Positions 35,034 to 44,633 of a stretch of DNA of 64,000 nucleotides are shown piece by piece (the stretch's first letter is position 1; every line of letters begins with the position of its first letter). Location of the stretch: assembly GCF_026262505.1 (NCBI RefSeq), contig NC_067203.1:8370001-8434000 (forward strand), read 5' to 3'. Source of the stretch: Trichomonas vaginalis G3. Lineage: Eukaryota > Parabasalia > Trichomonadida > Trichomonadidae. Below the pieces are notes generated by a model. That model ran no database searches. It was given only the letters and a program-made list of their open reading frames with translations, and was not told the DNA's origin. The position numbers and the translations under genes were made by a program.

Positions 35034-38000
35034 TGTTATAGACCGAAAATAGATTTTTTCGGTTTTCTCTTCAAATAATTGAAAGAATGATACTATTATA
35101 GGTTTATTATATTATATAGCATATAATCATGCTATAGCCGAAAATTATAAGTTTTGAGAAGATTGAATATAACACAAATAAATTTGAATGTAAGTTAAAT
35201 TGCTTGTTGTTTTTAATAGCAATTTAATGAGAAATCCAATATTGCAAAATTCAAATTGAATGATTGAAAGAACAGAAAAAAGTCATTCTTTTCAATTTCG
35301 AATATGTTTCATTGTATTTATAATTATATGGCAAATAAGATATTTAAACTTGATTTTTGAAGGAAAATTCACAAAATTGAATGAATTCAAATAATTTTTA
35401 TTCAAAAATAAACTAGTTATTTGAGTTAATACTAATTATCTATTCAAACTACAAAGTTTGTAATTTAAAATATTTTGTGAGATCAGATTGAATTAATTCA
35501 AGGTTCTTTTCAATTAATATTAATGACCATATTACGCATTTTCGAACATTCTAAACCAAATATATAAAAATGGGAGACGAATGTTAAATTTGCTAGACAT
35601 GGGGGAGTTGTCTGCAAAGTTTTAGCTCTTATCTCTAACAAAAAATTAATTTTTAAAAAAATGACCGAATACGTTTCACAGCGAGAAAAAAATAAAAGGC
35701 AAGATAGAATTTTCTAGACATAAAGAAGTTGTTTACCGAGTTTTAGCTCTTATCTCTAACAAAAAATTAATTTTTAAAAAAAATGACCGAATACGTTTCA
35801 CAGCGAGAAAAAAATAAAAGGCAAGATAGAATTTTCTAGACATAAAGAAGTTGTTTACCGAGTTTTAGCTCTTATCTCTACAAAAAATTAATTTTTAAAA
35901 AAATGACCGAATACGTTTCACAGCGAGAAAAAAATAAAAGGCAAGATAGAATTTTCTAGACATAAAGAAGTTGTCTACCAAGTGTCAGCTGTTACTTCTT
36001 CTCAATACTGATATAAAAAAAAAATTTTATTATTTATTTAACCTTTATTGTTTCATTAAACTTCATTTATTTTATATTATAGTTTTATTCTTTTAGCTAC
36101 TTGTAAAATAATCTAATTTTATATCATCATTTTACCGGATTATTCTTCAGTACATCGATTGTGTATCTAAAATAATATCATTATCCTTATTCTGTTTTTT
36201 CCAAAATTCTTTTAAATATCTTTTTTGGTTAGATTACTTTATACTTTTTACTTTTATTTTTTAATTTCAAAAAAAAATTTGGTGATTGTTCTATTCTGTT
36301 ACAATGTGCATTATCATATTCTAATGAATTATTCATTACATACATTTAAAAAAACTTGTTAAAAATGAAATTAAAAATTATGTTTATTATTACGCTGTGA
36401 ATGTGTCAACAGCGGTCATGCCTGTATCTGTATCCCATATTTGCCACAACCTTTCTGTATCTGCATTTGTGTATTTCGGTTTCAGCTGATACATTTGATT
36501 TGGCGTGTAATTTGTTCCAGTTAATGGATTAATTGGGAGATCTTCATGCGGTGTGTTATTATTGTACTCCCAAATAAAGGCAGGAATAGCCTGAATGCTT
36601 TGGCAGCGCTCCAATGTCGGCCAGAATCTCTCAATCTTCCATTTTGGTAGGGAGAATGAGAGTCTGTATGCCGCCATTGGACGCCCCAAAGATCAAGTAG
36701 ATCTTGAAAGGCGCCCCTATTTTCTGAACCGTTGTCGGTCCAGAAACAATAAGGGGCGCCAAATTCAATGAAGGCGGAAGCCGCAACGTTCGCTGTCGTC
36801 GCTGCCAGCATATCTGGTATTTGTATACACGCTAGGACTTTGCGGCTAAAATCGTCGATTATGCCATAAATATACTGGCCACGAACACCCCTATAATAAT
36901 GAACATCTGCGTGCCAGATAAGATTGGGTGAAAGCGCCCAATATCTTACTGCTGTTTCTGGCCCGGCATGCTCTAATCGCGTCTTGGTGAAATGATTTTC
37001 TTTGAAGTATCTGCGTACTTCTCTATAAGATACATCAATTTGTTGTAATTTCAAACGTTTCCATTGTTTTGTTGACCACATGGAAAGGCCCAGTGGTCAT
37101 GTATCACAGCAAGAGCTTTGATTTGGTCGTAGGGATTGACCCTACGACCTTTCTTGCCTTTAGGCAATGGGATATTCTGTAAGCTAAATTGATTTTGTAA
37201 AAAAGATTTTGAAACATCTAAATATTTGAAATCATTTGATTGAAGGGTTGGGGCGATGGGAACATGGTGCAAGCTTCTTCCCATGTCATTTTACCTTCTT
37301 CAATCTGATTGGAAATACCAATTAGGTAAATTCGATCGACATACCCTTTGTAAGGATTCATTCTAATGAAGTACGTTAACAATCAAAATATTCTATAAGT
37401 GTCTAGTATGGAATTCAAAAGAATAAAGAAAATGGTAACGTAAATAAACGTATTATGAAATAATTTATAATTAAAATGAAAAAAGAAAAAATAATAAGTA
37501 AAGTGACTGGAAATGAAAATGAAAATCAGCGTACAGTTTTATGTTTTTCTCGCTGTGAAACGTATTCGGTCATTTTTTTAAAAATTAATTTTTTGTTAGA
37601 GATAAGAGCTAAAACTCGGTAAACAACTTCTTTATGTCTAGAAAATTCTATCTTCCTTTTATTTTTTTCTCGCTGTGAAACGTATTCGGTCATTTTTTTA
37701 AAAATTAATTTTTTGTTAGAGATAAGAGCTAAAACTCGGTAAACAACTTCTTTATGTCTAGAAAATTCTATCTTGCCTTTTATTTTTTTCTCGCTGTGAA
37801 ACGTATTCGGTCATTTTTTTAAAAATTAATTTTTTGTTAGAGATAAGAGCTAAAACTTTGCAGACAACTCCCCCATGTCTAGCAAATTTAACATTCGTCT
37901 CCCATTTTTATATATTTGGTTTAGAATGTTCGAAAATGCGTAATATGGTCATTAATATTAATTGAAAAGAACCTTGAATTAATTCAATCTGATCTCACAA

Positions 38001-38440
38001 AATATTTTAAATTACAAACTTTGTAGTTTGAATAGATAATTAGTATTAACTCAAATAACTAGTTTATTTTTGAATAAAAATTATTTGAATTCATTCAATT
38101 TTGTGAATTTTCCTTCAAAAATCAAGTTTAAATATCTTATTTGCCATATAATTATAAATACAATGAAACATATTCGAAATTGAAAAGAATGACTTTTTCT
38201 GTTCTTTCAATCATTCAATTTGAATTTTGCAATATTGGATTTCTCATTAAATTGCTATTAAAAACAACAAGCAATTTAACTTACATTCAAATTTATTTGT
38301 GTTATATTCAATCTTCTCAAAACTTATAATTTTCGGCTATAGCATGATTATATGCTATATAATATAATAAACCTATAATAGTATCATTCTTTCAATTATT
38401 TGAAGAGAAAACCGAAAAAATCTATTTTCGGTCTATAACA
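35034..38440. mobile_element. 3.4-kb DDE transposon with about 0.9-kb terminal inverted repeats
   Basis: The ends are TGTTATAGACCGAAAATAGA and its exact inverse. The arms run about 35034-35940 and 37533-38440. Each contains three tandem units of about 120 bp (with GACCGAATACGTTTCACAGC and AGAGATAAGAGC in inverse sense), directly repeated within an arm and inverted between arms. The TGTTA...TAACA termini fit the TGTNR consensus described for Ginger-type elements, which also use an rve transposase. No short target duplication is visible at the exact ends. Confidence 0.75.
36390..37361 (-). pseudogene. Transposase of the 3.4-kb transposon, frameshifted
   Basis: It starts MNPYKGYVDRIYLIGISNQI at 37361 and passes through three or four frames. 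The core has SPNLIWHADVHYYRG (Asp 1), APYCFWTDNGSENRGAF (Asp 2) and KIERFWPTLERC (Glu), then YTPNQMYQLKPKY. The DDE triad is complete although frames change near 37225, 37070 and 36630. As written it cannot be active. Confidence 0.7.
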
Positions 38441-39075
38441 GGTTTATCCTTCGCTTTTAAGATCATTGAATTTGATTTTTATATAAAATAGTTATATATT
38501 AGAAAATAATATGAGTTTATGTGATATTATTTTTCAGAAGATTTCATTCTATATGCCTACGAAAAGTACTCTCAAAACTAACTTTTTCCTAATTATAATT
38601 AAATCTAGAATATTGTATTATGCTTAGTATTATTTCATTTTTCTCATTCAATTTAGAATTTACAAATGTCAAAAAATTGAGAGCTGTCACTTTTGATGAA
38701 TTTCTGTTTATTACAATTTTATAGTGCTTACAAATTGGATTACATTTTCCTTAAACAACGGTTAAATGATGATCATATCAAAAATCAATTGAATGATATC
38801 TGAATTTTATAAATAATTGAAAAACATTAAACTCAAACTAGCATAATATGCTTTTCATCACTTATAAAAAGATGATTAATTTAATATTTCATAGAAATTT
38901 GGCTGAACAATCATCATATATGCTCATTACTACTTTCTTATTCATCCCATCTTAAATTTAAGCTAAAATATATTATCTTTTCAATTTTCATTTTAAGATT
39001 TTATCCCTATCAAAATTGTTTCACTTTTCAATACCTTCACAAAATTATTAATTAACCGTTTTTATCATTACTTTA
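38440..39075. other. Right copy of direct repeat and upstream region of the surface-protein gene
   Basis: 38440-38710 is the 271-bp right copy of the direct repeat at 34681. 38711-39064 is AT-rich with no gene seen. TCATTA at 39065-39070 fits the T. vaginalis initiator element (TCA+1-Y-T-A/T) and would give a 9-nt leader before the ATG at 39076. Confidence 0.5.
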
Positions 39076-41280
39076 ATGGCAGGCTCAGATACACTAACTT
39101 GGCTTTTCGTAAACTACCAGATTTGGAATTCCTACAAGGCAGACTTCGAAATCCAGTATGTTAATGCCGCTGGACAGCACTTCCAAACTACATATAGAAG
39201 AGGTGGCTGGTGGCCAATTTTTAAGGTTGATGATGGTCCAGAAACAAGAATCCTTGGTACAAATGGTGGTGTTGCCACATATGGAGATATCACAGTCAGA
39301 ACAAATCTTATACATCCAGAAGAATTTGGTTCTAAGAAGAATAACTTCCTTTTAGTTGAATGGTTTGCTACAAACAATAACCCAACAGAACCTCATTATT
39401 TCTCTCTTACTTCTCACACTGATGTCATGATTGCTAACAACGACTATGCTGATGTCAAAGCTTATGCAGACGATTATGTAAACAAACGCGGTTTTACAAT
39501 GCACGATGATTATACAAGCTACACATTAACTCTCATGGTTCGTGATGCATTCAAAGTCACAAATGTTGACACATTTTGGTTTGGTCAATGGACAAGTTAC
39601 ATTAAAGAGCATAAGTGGGAAAACACAACAAGAACCACAGCACTTAAAGGTTATGACTCTTCCTTCTCATTTGGCTGGTGGAAGAGACCAATCAGAGGAA
39701 ATCAAACAGAAAGATTTGCAGTACTTCTCGGTGTCGGTGAAAACTTGATGGCTCCACCAGTTGTTGAGGTCACTAATACTTTCCAAGAAAACTACAATCC
39801 TAAACAAAAGGTCAATATCACTGGTATCTTGAAAGAAACAGATAAGGAAGATATTATTAACTGCTGGTATAAGTTTAGAAATGAAACTCACTCAATCTTC
39901 ACAAATCTCCCCACAAATAATTTCGATGGAGTCTTCACAACAGATTTCTCATTTGGGATCGAATTACCACAAGAAGTTGGTGCTTATGATCTCGAAATCC
40001 AGGCTAAGGATAGATATGAGATGAAATCTAATGTATTCACTAAGAGACTTCTTGTAAATGAACAGCCACGTATTCGCATTGTTAATCAATTAAGTCAAGA
40101 ATACTTCACAGGTGGTAACGTCGAAGTTTTGGGTATCATTTGGGATGACACAAAGGCTAACATTCATTACAGGTTCGATGATGACTGGGACTTCAGTGCA
40201 GATCATGATGAAATTATCTGCAACCGTCAGGAAAAGGACTTCCGTAAAACATTCCCACTTCGTGAATCTCGTCTTTCCTATGGAAGACATACATTATATA
40301 TTTGGGCTGAAGATGAATGGGGTGTTAAATCCAATGAAATCGTCCATCCATTCGATTACATTGAATTGCATACTCCAGAAATCAAGTTTGAAAAATATCA
40401 AATCCAGAACCTTTACTTCCATGACCAAGTTAAAATTAAGGCTTATGTTCGTGATCTCGATAGAGGTGATACACTTACAATTCTTTATAAGCTCCCAGAA
40501 TCCCCACCACTTGAGCCATTCAATTCATTCTATTCATTGACAGCTGATACAACATGGCAGTATTTCGAATTTGAATATGAAGTTCACAAATCACTTCCAG
40601 CTGGTCATAACTTCATCACATTCCAGGTAAAGGATCAGCGCAATGCAATTTCATATGATGCTAAATATTACTTTAACGTCACAAAGTATGATGTTACACC
40701 AATTCCTGTTCCAACCCCACGCGCAACTGCTGAAAACGAATATGACCCCAGTGACAGTTCATTTGTGATCCCATCTGATTCAACAATTGTAGAAACAACG
40801 ACAACAACCATTACTGAAGCAAAGTCAACAGATAGTAATGGTGATGATATCACATCATACACCAATACAACAACATACATTCTTATTGTTACAAACACTA
40901 AGGAAGCTGGTGGAAATGGCGGTAATGGTAAAACAACACCATCACCATCTGCATCAGACTCCCAAGCATTCGGTGATAACGCCGCTGCTGGAGTTTCTAG
41001 CAAGAAGAAAGATGCTGACAAGAAGAAATGGATCTATATTGGTGCTGGTATTGCTGTCGGTGTTGCTGCAATTGCTGCCGCAGCTATCATTGCTTACGAA
41101 GCTTCCAAGAAGGCTAAGGAATTCAATGAAGAAGATGTTGAGGGCTGGGATAATGGTTATGATAATGCTATGCAGGAGAATGATAACCCACTTTACAATG
41201 AAGATGCAAATGACGATCCATTTGCAGATGAGTTCGATGAAGATGCTGACGCGGGCAACAACAACGTTTTCCCTGCATAA
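39076..41280 (+). CDS. Single-pass surface protein with NPxY-type tail
   Basis: A 734-aa protein. The large ectodomain has repeated beta-sandwich-like segments (QKVNITGILKETDKEDI, GNVEVLGIIWDDTKANI, DQVKIKAYVRDLDRGDT), each followed by an Ala/Glu-Asp-x-x-x-x-x-S motif (AKDRYEMKSNV, AEDEWGVKSNE), as in bacterial-like Ig/cadherin folds. A Thr/Ser-rich stalk follows. The transmembrane helix is WIYIGAGIAVGVAAIAAAAI near residues 655-675. The acidic cytoplasmic tail contains NPLY, an endocytosis-type NPxY motif seen in trichomonad surface proteins. No N-terminal signal peptide is obvious; an in-frame stop just upstream fixes the start. Confidence 0.65.
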   Translation: MAGSDTLTWLFVNYQIWNSYKADFEIQYVNAAGQHFQTTYRRGGWWPIFKVDDGPETRILGTNGGVATYGDITVRTNLIHPEEFGSKKNNFLLVEWFATNNNPTEPHYFSLTSHTDVMIANNDYADVKAYADDYVNKRGFTMHDDYTSYTLTLMVRDAFKVTNVDTFWFGQWTSYIKEHKWENTTRTTALKGYDSSFSFGWWKRPIRGNQTERFAVLLGVGENLMAPPVVEVTNTFQENYNPKQKVNITGILKETDKEDIINCWYKFRNETHSIFTNLPTNNFDGVFTTDFSFGIELPQEVGAYDLEIQAKDRYEMKSNVFTKRLLVNEQPRIRIVNQLSQEYFTGGNVEVLGIIWDDTKANIHYRFDDDWDFSADHDEIICNRQEKDFRKTFPLRESRLSYGRHTLYIWAEDEWGVKSNEIVHPFDYIELHTPEIKFEKYQIQNLYFHDQVKIKAYVRDLDRGDTLTILYKLPESPPLEPFNSFYSLTADTTWQYFEFEYEVHKSLPAGHNFITFQVKDQRNAISYDAKYYFNVTKYDVTPIPVPTPRATAENEYDPSDSSFVIPSDSTIVETTTTTITEAKSTDSNGDDITSYTNTTTYILIVTNTKEAGGNGGNGKTTPSPSASDSQAFGDNAAAGVSSKKKDADKKKWIYIGAGIAVGVAAIAAAAIIAYEASKKAKEFNEEDVEGWDNGYDNAMQENDNPLYNEDANDDPFADEFDEDADAGNNNVFPA

Positions 41281-41281
41281 G

Positions 41282-42327
41282 TTAAGGGTGCACCCGTATG
41301 TACGTTTATTTGAGAGGAGGAGGATTGCCCTCTCAATTTTGAGGGATTCGTTAGTTTATTTTCTCGATGAATATGCAATAAAATTTGATTTTTACCTTAT
41401 CAATATACTTCATATAATATACACATGTTCATGTAAAAACTTTTTTCCAAAATCCTCAGGAATTAAGGGATTTTTGAATTTTAAGAATTTTTTTCGAATT
41501 TTTTCGAAAAAAAAATATTTTCAGAACAGCCTTAACGGCTAAGATTTAGGAACAATGTTAAGTATCAAAAAGAAAGGAGGTCTGATATAGACAACATATA
41601 TCGTTGAAGGTTGAAAAAATCTCTAATATTTGAGCCCAAAATTTCAAATTTTAATTTTTTGAAAAAAGAGGCCACCCGTATGTACGTTTATTTGAGAGGA
41701 GGATTATATTTTTGAAAGGGTGAAACATTATGAATATGTTAATTATATAATAATATGTATTATTATAAAAAAGAAAAAATAAAGCACGTTAAAATTTTTC
41801 TTTCTTGATTTTTTACAAAATCTACTTAGAATTATGCAAAATATGACTAAATAATTATAAATTTCAAGTTAAATTTTAATTTTGATAAATAATTTAAATT
41901 TCAAAATATCAAGTTCAGTTCGACTATGTATGTAGTAATTCCTCAATAAAGTGCCAAAACCCTATTAAAATATATGAACATTTTCAACATTTTAATGTTT
42001 TTATTTAAAAATTTGTTGGAATATGAGCTTCAAACAATTATTATGTAAATAAAAATAATTAAATATATGTATTTATTCGTATTATAACCGTAGTAAGTCG
42101 ATTCTTCCTTTCTTCTACTGAGGTTTGAATTTGATTTCGAATTGTAAAGAGATTCAAAGGGAAAATACTAGCGGATAAAAACTACCTCCATGAAAGGGTC
42201 ATAATGGAGTCAAGTTGTATTTTTTGATATTTTTTGCTTTTCGAGCCTAAATAGGTAGCCAAGATAATGCCTAAAAATAAGGTTCTAAATTCTGAAGTTT
42301 ACATGATCCTCTCGTGTGCACCCTTAA
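41282..42327. mobile_element. 1.04-kb MITE with TTAA target duplication
   Basis: TTAA (41282-41285) and TTAA (42324-42327) bracket GGGTGCAC at 41286 and GTGCACCC at 42316. The terminal inverted repeat extends to about 11 bp (CCG versus ACG inside). A 30-bp internal segment CACCCGTATGTACGTTTATT... is repeated at 41291 and 41673. There is no coding capacity. TTAA targets are used by piggyBac and Kolobok families. It inserted one base after the stop of the surface-protein gene. Confidence 0.75.
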
Positions 42328-43017
42328 TATATGTTATTACCATGGACTTATTGTTTTCTTCATGAAATTAATTCACCAATTATTGGTAAATTTTATTTTT
42401 TAATTTTAAAATCACCATTTATTATAATTTATTCGGTTTTCATACATTTTTATTCAATAATGAATAATATCTATAAATATCTAATAAATTTGTCATTGAA
42501 TGCAAGTGTGGTATTTTACTGTGGATTTGCATTATTTGCATGATGGCATAGAAAGAAATATGATTTGGTTCATTATACAATGAAAGTTTTTAATGACAGT
42601 TCTATATGCCAATACAATAGCTTGTATATATGAATAAGTTTATGACATCTTTAAACAGAATATGTATATTGTATGTTTGTGAGTGACTAACGTTGAATAC
42701 TCGTAGATTTTCATATATTAGGTTCCTCATTTGATACCATATATCATCCACAGATATACTGATACTGAAATTTTAAAATTGTTTATTCCAAATAACATGT
42801 TTTCCTTGATCATTTCGAGAAAAATATAAAATCATCACCAATTATATAATCAAGATTATAGAATTGTTCCATGAAGTGTCAGTAATTTAGTTATTTCTTT
42901 CATCTTGGAGAATAAGCTCAATAGCATTATTAAATCAAAAAATTTTGTTTTAAAATCGGAAATATATGGTTTCTTATTTGCAAAAATAGTATATTATAAC
43001 ATATTTTATTATAATTC
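42328..43017. other. AT-rich spacer, no gene seen
   Basis: This separates the MITE from the convergent end of the katanin gene. Short open frames exist, but none has codon use like the neighbours or a recognisable product. Confidence 0.5.
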
Positions 43018-44493
43018 TTATTCGGCACCTTTTGATTTTCTCCATTCTTCGTACATTTTGAGAGTTGCTTTGTCTACTGAACTCTTTCTAAGAGACATAG
43101 CACGTTCAAAGTCCTGATTTGTAATTACAACCCTTGCCTGCTCAATTGGCATGTTTAACCAAGCTTGAGTATCCAAATTTGCTGTTTGTTTATCAAAAAC
43201 AGCTTGAGCGGCATCTCTGCATAAGTTTGCAATATCAGCGCAAGAATATCCATCAAGCCTTTCTGCAAATAAGTCTAAATCGAAATCATCATCAATTAAA
43301 TCTGAAATATTCATCTTCAAAATTTGTTTTCTACCTTCAACATCTGGCAAAGGAATATAAATTCTCTTTTGGAATCTTCTAAGAAGCGCTTCGTCTAAAT
43401 CCCAGGGGAAATTTGTTGCAGCAAGTACGAAAATGCCGGTATTGTCTGAAGCTCCATCAATGCCTTCAAGGCGTGTGAGGAGCTGTGCCTTCATTCTGCG
43501 AGAAGCTTCGTGTTCTCCGCCACTTCCTCTTTGGGAAGCGACAGCATCGATTTCATCGAAGAAAATCGTAGAAGGAGCCATCTGATCTGCAAGATCGAAC
43601 AAGTGGGAAACAAGTTTTTCGGATTCACCGAGGAATCTTGATGTAATTGTAGCAGATGTAACGTTAAAGAAGGTTCTACGACATTCAGTAGCAACAGCTT
43701 TTGCAATAAATGTCTTACCTGTACCTGGTGGACCGTAGAAGAGGACAGATTTCCAAGGTGCGAGAAGACCTTTGCAAATATCTGGTCTCATTGGTAAAAT
43801 TACAAGGTTTTGACGTAAAAGTCGCTTAACAGGACCGAGGCCTGCAATTGATTCCCATTGAACGTTAGGCTCACGAACTAAAATACCCATATCTATAATT
43901 TGTTGAACTAATGGATTTGTAGATGGATCAAGATTTGGTTTTTCTGGTGCCTTTGATGGTTGTGCTGCATTAACTTTCTGAGGAGGAGCTGGACGATTAA
44001 CTGCTTTCACAGCACCTCTAGCACTTGGTGGCTTAGCACCGCCGCCACCGCCGTATCGAGAACGTCCAACACCAACTGGTGCGCGTGCTGCAGGACTTTT
44101 CTTTTGCTTGGCAGCATAAGCAACTGGTCTCCTTTCTGGTGCTCTGATGACAGGTGATTCGTCCTCACCTTCCTCATCAACGCGAGTCCATAATGGAGTT
44201 TCTGGTGCTTGTGGTTCTTCTTGAGAATTGTCTGGTGGTCCTTGATCTAATTTATCCAGAATTTCATCAAGTACACTCTTAATGCGTCTTACAGCAGCTT
44301 CTTCCGCAATAATATCTTTAAGCATTGAATTCCATTTCGTAATTTCTGAAGGTTGTCTACAGGATTCGATCTCATATTCAACTTCTTGTCTAGCATTTGA
44401 GAAATATTTCAGTGCAGCATCGTAGTTTTCAAGCTTTGCATGCTCTCTTGCGAGATTAACATGCTCCAATACTGGACTAGAATCAGAGCTCAT
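43018..44493 (-). CDS. Katanin p60-like microtubule-severing AAA ATPase
   Basis: A 491-aa protein. The N-terminal 75 residues are a helical MIT-like domain (LAREHAKLENYDAALKYFSN). A basic, Pro-rich linker follows. The AAA domain starts VQWESIAGLGPVKRLLRQ; Walker A FYGPPGTGKTFIAKAVATEC, pore loop SRFLGESEKLV, Walker B STIFFDEIDAVASQRG, sensor and Arg-finger region AATNFPWDLDEALLRRFQKR. The C-terminal Vps4-type helix ends YEEWRKSKG. It severs microtubules, fitting the flagella and axostyle of a trichomonad. It is divergent from CC2D2A with 140 bp between starts. Confidence 0.88.
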   Translation of the reverse strand: MSSDSSPVLEHVNLAREHAKLENYDAALKYFSNARQEVEYEIESCRQPSEITKWNSMLKDIIAEEAAVRRIKSVLDEILDKLDQGPPDNSQEEPQAPETPLWTRVDEEGEDESPVIRAPERRPVAYAAKQKKSPAARAPVGVGRSRYGGGGGAKPPSARGAVKAVNRPAPPQKVNAAQPSKAPEKPNLDPSTNPLVQQIIDMGILVREPNVQWESIAGLGPVKRLLRQNLVILPMRPDICKGLLAPWKSVLFYGPPGTGKTFIAKAVATECRRTFFNVTSATITSRFLGESEKLVSHLFDLADQMAPSTIFFDEIDAVASQRGSGGEHEASRRMKAQLLTRLEGIDGASDNTGIFVLAATNFPWDLDEALLRRFQKRIYIPLPDVEGRKQILKMNISDLIDDDFDLDLFAERLDGYSCADIANLCRDAAQAVFDKQTANLDTQAWLNMPIEQARVVITNQDFERAMSLRKSSVDKATLKMYEEWRKSKGAE

Positions 44494-44633
44494 GAAAATT
44501 TATATTAAAAATTTCAAAAAACGGTTTTTTATTTTAAAAAATCTCAAGAAATTGTGATATATCGATTTAGTATCAGATTTTAGTTATATTTGATTTCTTT
44601 TCTTCAAAATTTTGGTGAACGTTTAAAAAATAA
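44494..44633. promoter_or_regulatory. Shared intergenic region of katanin and CC2D2A genes
   Basis: 140 AT-rich bases separate two divergent start codons, so both promoters must lie here. A TTTTCATG at the katanin start resembles an initiator placed on the start codon. No clear element is seen for the other gene. Confidence 0.45.

Noticed and set aside
35571..35990. Satellite DNA made of 120-bp units
   Set aside because: The same units occur inverted at 37533-37900 and belong to the transposon's terminal repeats.
39094..41542. Other open frames overlapping the surface-protein gene
   Set aside because: They are shadows of the long coding frame without start context or recognisable products.
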